Shown: in pieces, positions 62,866 to 64,000 of the stretch
How positions within the stretch are numbered: the stretch's first letter is position 1
Layout of the letters: every line of letters begins with the position of its first letter
Assembly (NCBI RefSeq): GCF_900083545.1
Contig: NZ_LT559262.1
Location: 3,460,324 to 3,524,323 of the forward strand
Source of the DNA: Alistipes provencensis
GTDB lineage: Bacteria; Bacteroidota; Bacteroidia; Bacteroidales; Rikenellaceae
Length of the DNA stretch: 64,000 bases
Direction of reading: 5' to 3'
Made by a program: the position numbers and the translations under genes
Notes under the pieces: generated by a model
What the model was told of the DNA's origin: nothing
What the model saw: the letters and a program-made list of their open reading frames with translations, nothing else
Databases searched by the model: none

Positions 62866-64000
62866 CTATTCGCCTTTGGCCTTCTTATAGAGGTCGTTGT
62901 AGGTGTTGTACTTCTCCATGATGCCGGGTTCGTCGCGCAGACGGAAACACAGCGACTTGAGGAACTCCAGCGTATCGAGATCCTCGGGCTTGATCTGGTG
63001 AGCCTTCTCGAACCAAGGCACGGCGGCCATGTAGACGTCGTTGACACCCTTCAGGTCGGCATCGTAGGCGGCCTGACTGCTGTACTGCTTCTCGTTCATC
63101 TCCTTGTTCAGCGCGTCGCCCTTGATCGTGTAGAACACGCCCAGATAGTAGTTGCCTTCGAACATGTCGGGCTTCAGCTCCACGACCTTCTTGAACGAGT
63201 CGATGCTCTGGTCGTAGTCCTTCAGCGCGTAGAAGATACGTCCGCGGCCGAACCACAGGTCGACGTTCTCGGGGTTGTCCTGAATGGCCTTGTCGATCAG
63301 CGCCACGAGGTCGGCGGGGTTACCCACGCCCTCCTCCGAGGTGTAGAGCTGCATCAGACCGTCGAGGATACGCTCGTTCTTCGGGAACTTCTCGATACCC
63401 GTCAGCAGGGCGTCCTTGGCCTTCATCACGTTGGCCTTGTCAGCATCCTTCTGGCCGTAGAGACAGTGGAAGAGGTAGTAGTAAACGTTGCCCTCCTCAT
63501 CGGCATAGCCCTTGTCGATGGCTTGGGTCAGCAGCTTGCCGCCCTGAACGAACGACTTGGGGTTGTTGGCGCCGTCGACCGTCAGCAGGTAGCCCGCATA
63601 GTAGAGCAGCGCGGGATCGGCCTCGCCGTAAGCCGGGCTCGACTGGGCCTCGTAAGCCGTCACATAAGCCTTGGCCGCAGCCGCGTAGTCGCCCGAGTCG
63701 ATACCGGTGTTACCGGCCTGCGAGCAGAAGTCGCTGACCTGCTTCAGACCCTCCTTGACCTTGTCGGCTGTCTTGGGATCCAGCTCGTAAGCCTTGTTGT
63801 AAGCCTCGATAGCTTTCTCGGGAGCGTCCTTCATCACCCACCGGGTCTGCTTCCATGTAGCGACCTTGTTGTCCTTGATGTAGGCGGTGAAATAGTTGTA
63901 AACCCACGCATCGTACTCCGCGCCGTTGAGCGTCACCTTCTCCGTCGACTTGGGTTCGCCGACAGCCAGTTTCAGCATCGTGGCTTCCATATTGACGAAA
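62866..64000 (-). CDS. TPR-repeat protein (5' partial)
   Basis: At least 378 residues, with the frame open to the window edge, so the start (probably with a signal peptide) lies outside. Tetratricopeptide-like units recur, e.g. PEKAIEAYNKAYELDPKT, NVDLWFGRGRIFYALKDYDQ, SIDSFKKVVELKPDMFEGNY and PWFEKAHQIKPEDLDTLEF. Such proteins act as protein-interaction scaffolds in the Bacteroidetes periplasm or outer membrane; no partner is visible. Confidence 0.85.
   Translation of the reverse strand, partial: FVNMEATMLKLAVGEPKSTEKVTLNGAEYDAWVYNYFTAYIKDNKVATWKQTRWVMKDAPEKAIEAYNKAYELDPKTADKVKEGLKQVSDFCSQAGNTGIDSGDYAAAAKAYVTAYEAQSSPAYGEADPALLYYAGYLLTVDGANNPKSFVQGGKLLTQAIDKGYADEEGNVYYYLFHCLYGQKDADKANVMKAKDALLTGIEKFPKNERILDGLMQLYTSEEGVGNPADLVALIDKAIQDNPENVDLWFGRGRIFYALKDYDQSIDSFKKVVELKPDMFEGNYYLGVFYTIKGDALNKEMNEKQYSSQAAYDADLKGVNDVYMAAVPWFEKAHQIKPEDLDTLEFLKSLCFRLRDEPGIMEKYNTYNDLYKKAKGE

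Overview
The window comes from a high-GC member of the Bacteroidales, most likely an Alistipes-type (Rikenellaceae) gut commensal. This rests on GC-rich coding sequence, Bacteroidetes-type promoters (TTG, then about 19 bases, then TAnnTTTG), weak Shine-Dalgarno sequences, abundant lipoproteins, DUF families typical of Bacteroidetes, and the pairing of succinate-to-propionate genes with a glutamate/GABA acid-resistance set. Genus is inferred, not proven. The window is chromosomal; no phage, transposase, plasmid or CRISPR genes were seen.

Layout. 1-2455 (+): end of a cluster with an ABC exporter, an HprK-like kinase and an S24/S26-type peptidase broken by a 14-bp tandem duplication. 2611-5438 (-): ribosomal genes rplM-rpsI and rpsB-tsf. 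5623-8394 (-): two exported proteins built from tandem TonB C-terminal domains. 8494-12512 (-): Na+-pumping methylmalonyl-CoA decarboxylase operon with methylmalonyl-CoA epimerase; the MeaB-type GTPase lies close by at 14255. 15442-17676: sirtuin and glutamate decarboxylase. 17856-20741 (+): 5-alpha-reductase-like protein, OYE-type reductase and SDR, a likely steroid or bile-acid module. 21001-24046: HAD phosphatase and DUF748 protein. 24218-24562: two tRNA-Pro genes. 24807-26153 (-): radical SAM/SPASM enzyme with a small lipoprotein. 26370-30823: cold-shock protein, probable PPi-dependent phosphofructokinase, small membrane proteins, SLOG protein and reverse rubrerythrin. 31009-34608: thiol-disulfide lipoprotein, then gadC-glsA. 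35347-38993 (-): acyl-CoA dehydrogenase with EtfA and EtfB. 39200-50000: purA, an LRR/EF-hand lipoprotein, ligA, dapA, a C11 peptidase, a pseudouridine synthase with a repetitive tail, and a MATE transporter. 51186-62792: a pectin/galacturonate locus (pectinesterase, UxaA, UxaB, ExuT, Eda, KdgK, UxaC, a DUF4861 lipoprotein and a second KdgK-like kinase) ending in a decayed glycosidase gene. 62866-64000: a TPR protein cut by the window edge.

How the genes work together. Galacturonate released from pectin enters through ExuT and passes through UxaC, UxaB, UxaA, KdgK and Eda to pyruvate and glyceraldehyde-3-phosphate. Glycolysis (PPi-PFK) and the Na+-translocating decarboxylase fit a fermentative, propionate-forming anaerobe. 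GlsA, GadB and GadC together would turn glutamine into glutamate and exported GABA while consuming protons.

Between genes lie several families of dispersed structured repeats. The most striking begins at stop codons of minus-strand genes and places a conserved hairpin about 40 bases downstream at four loci, with an inner stem that changes sequence but keeps pairing. A second hairpin family also sits on stop codons. The best leads for new biology are these 3'-end elements, the rSAM/lipoprotein pair, the steroid-reductase trio, and the frameshifted peptide-cluster peptidase.
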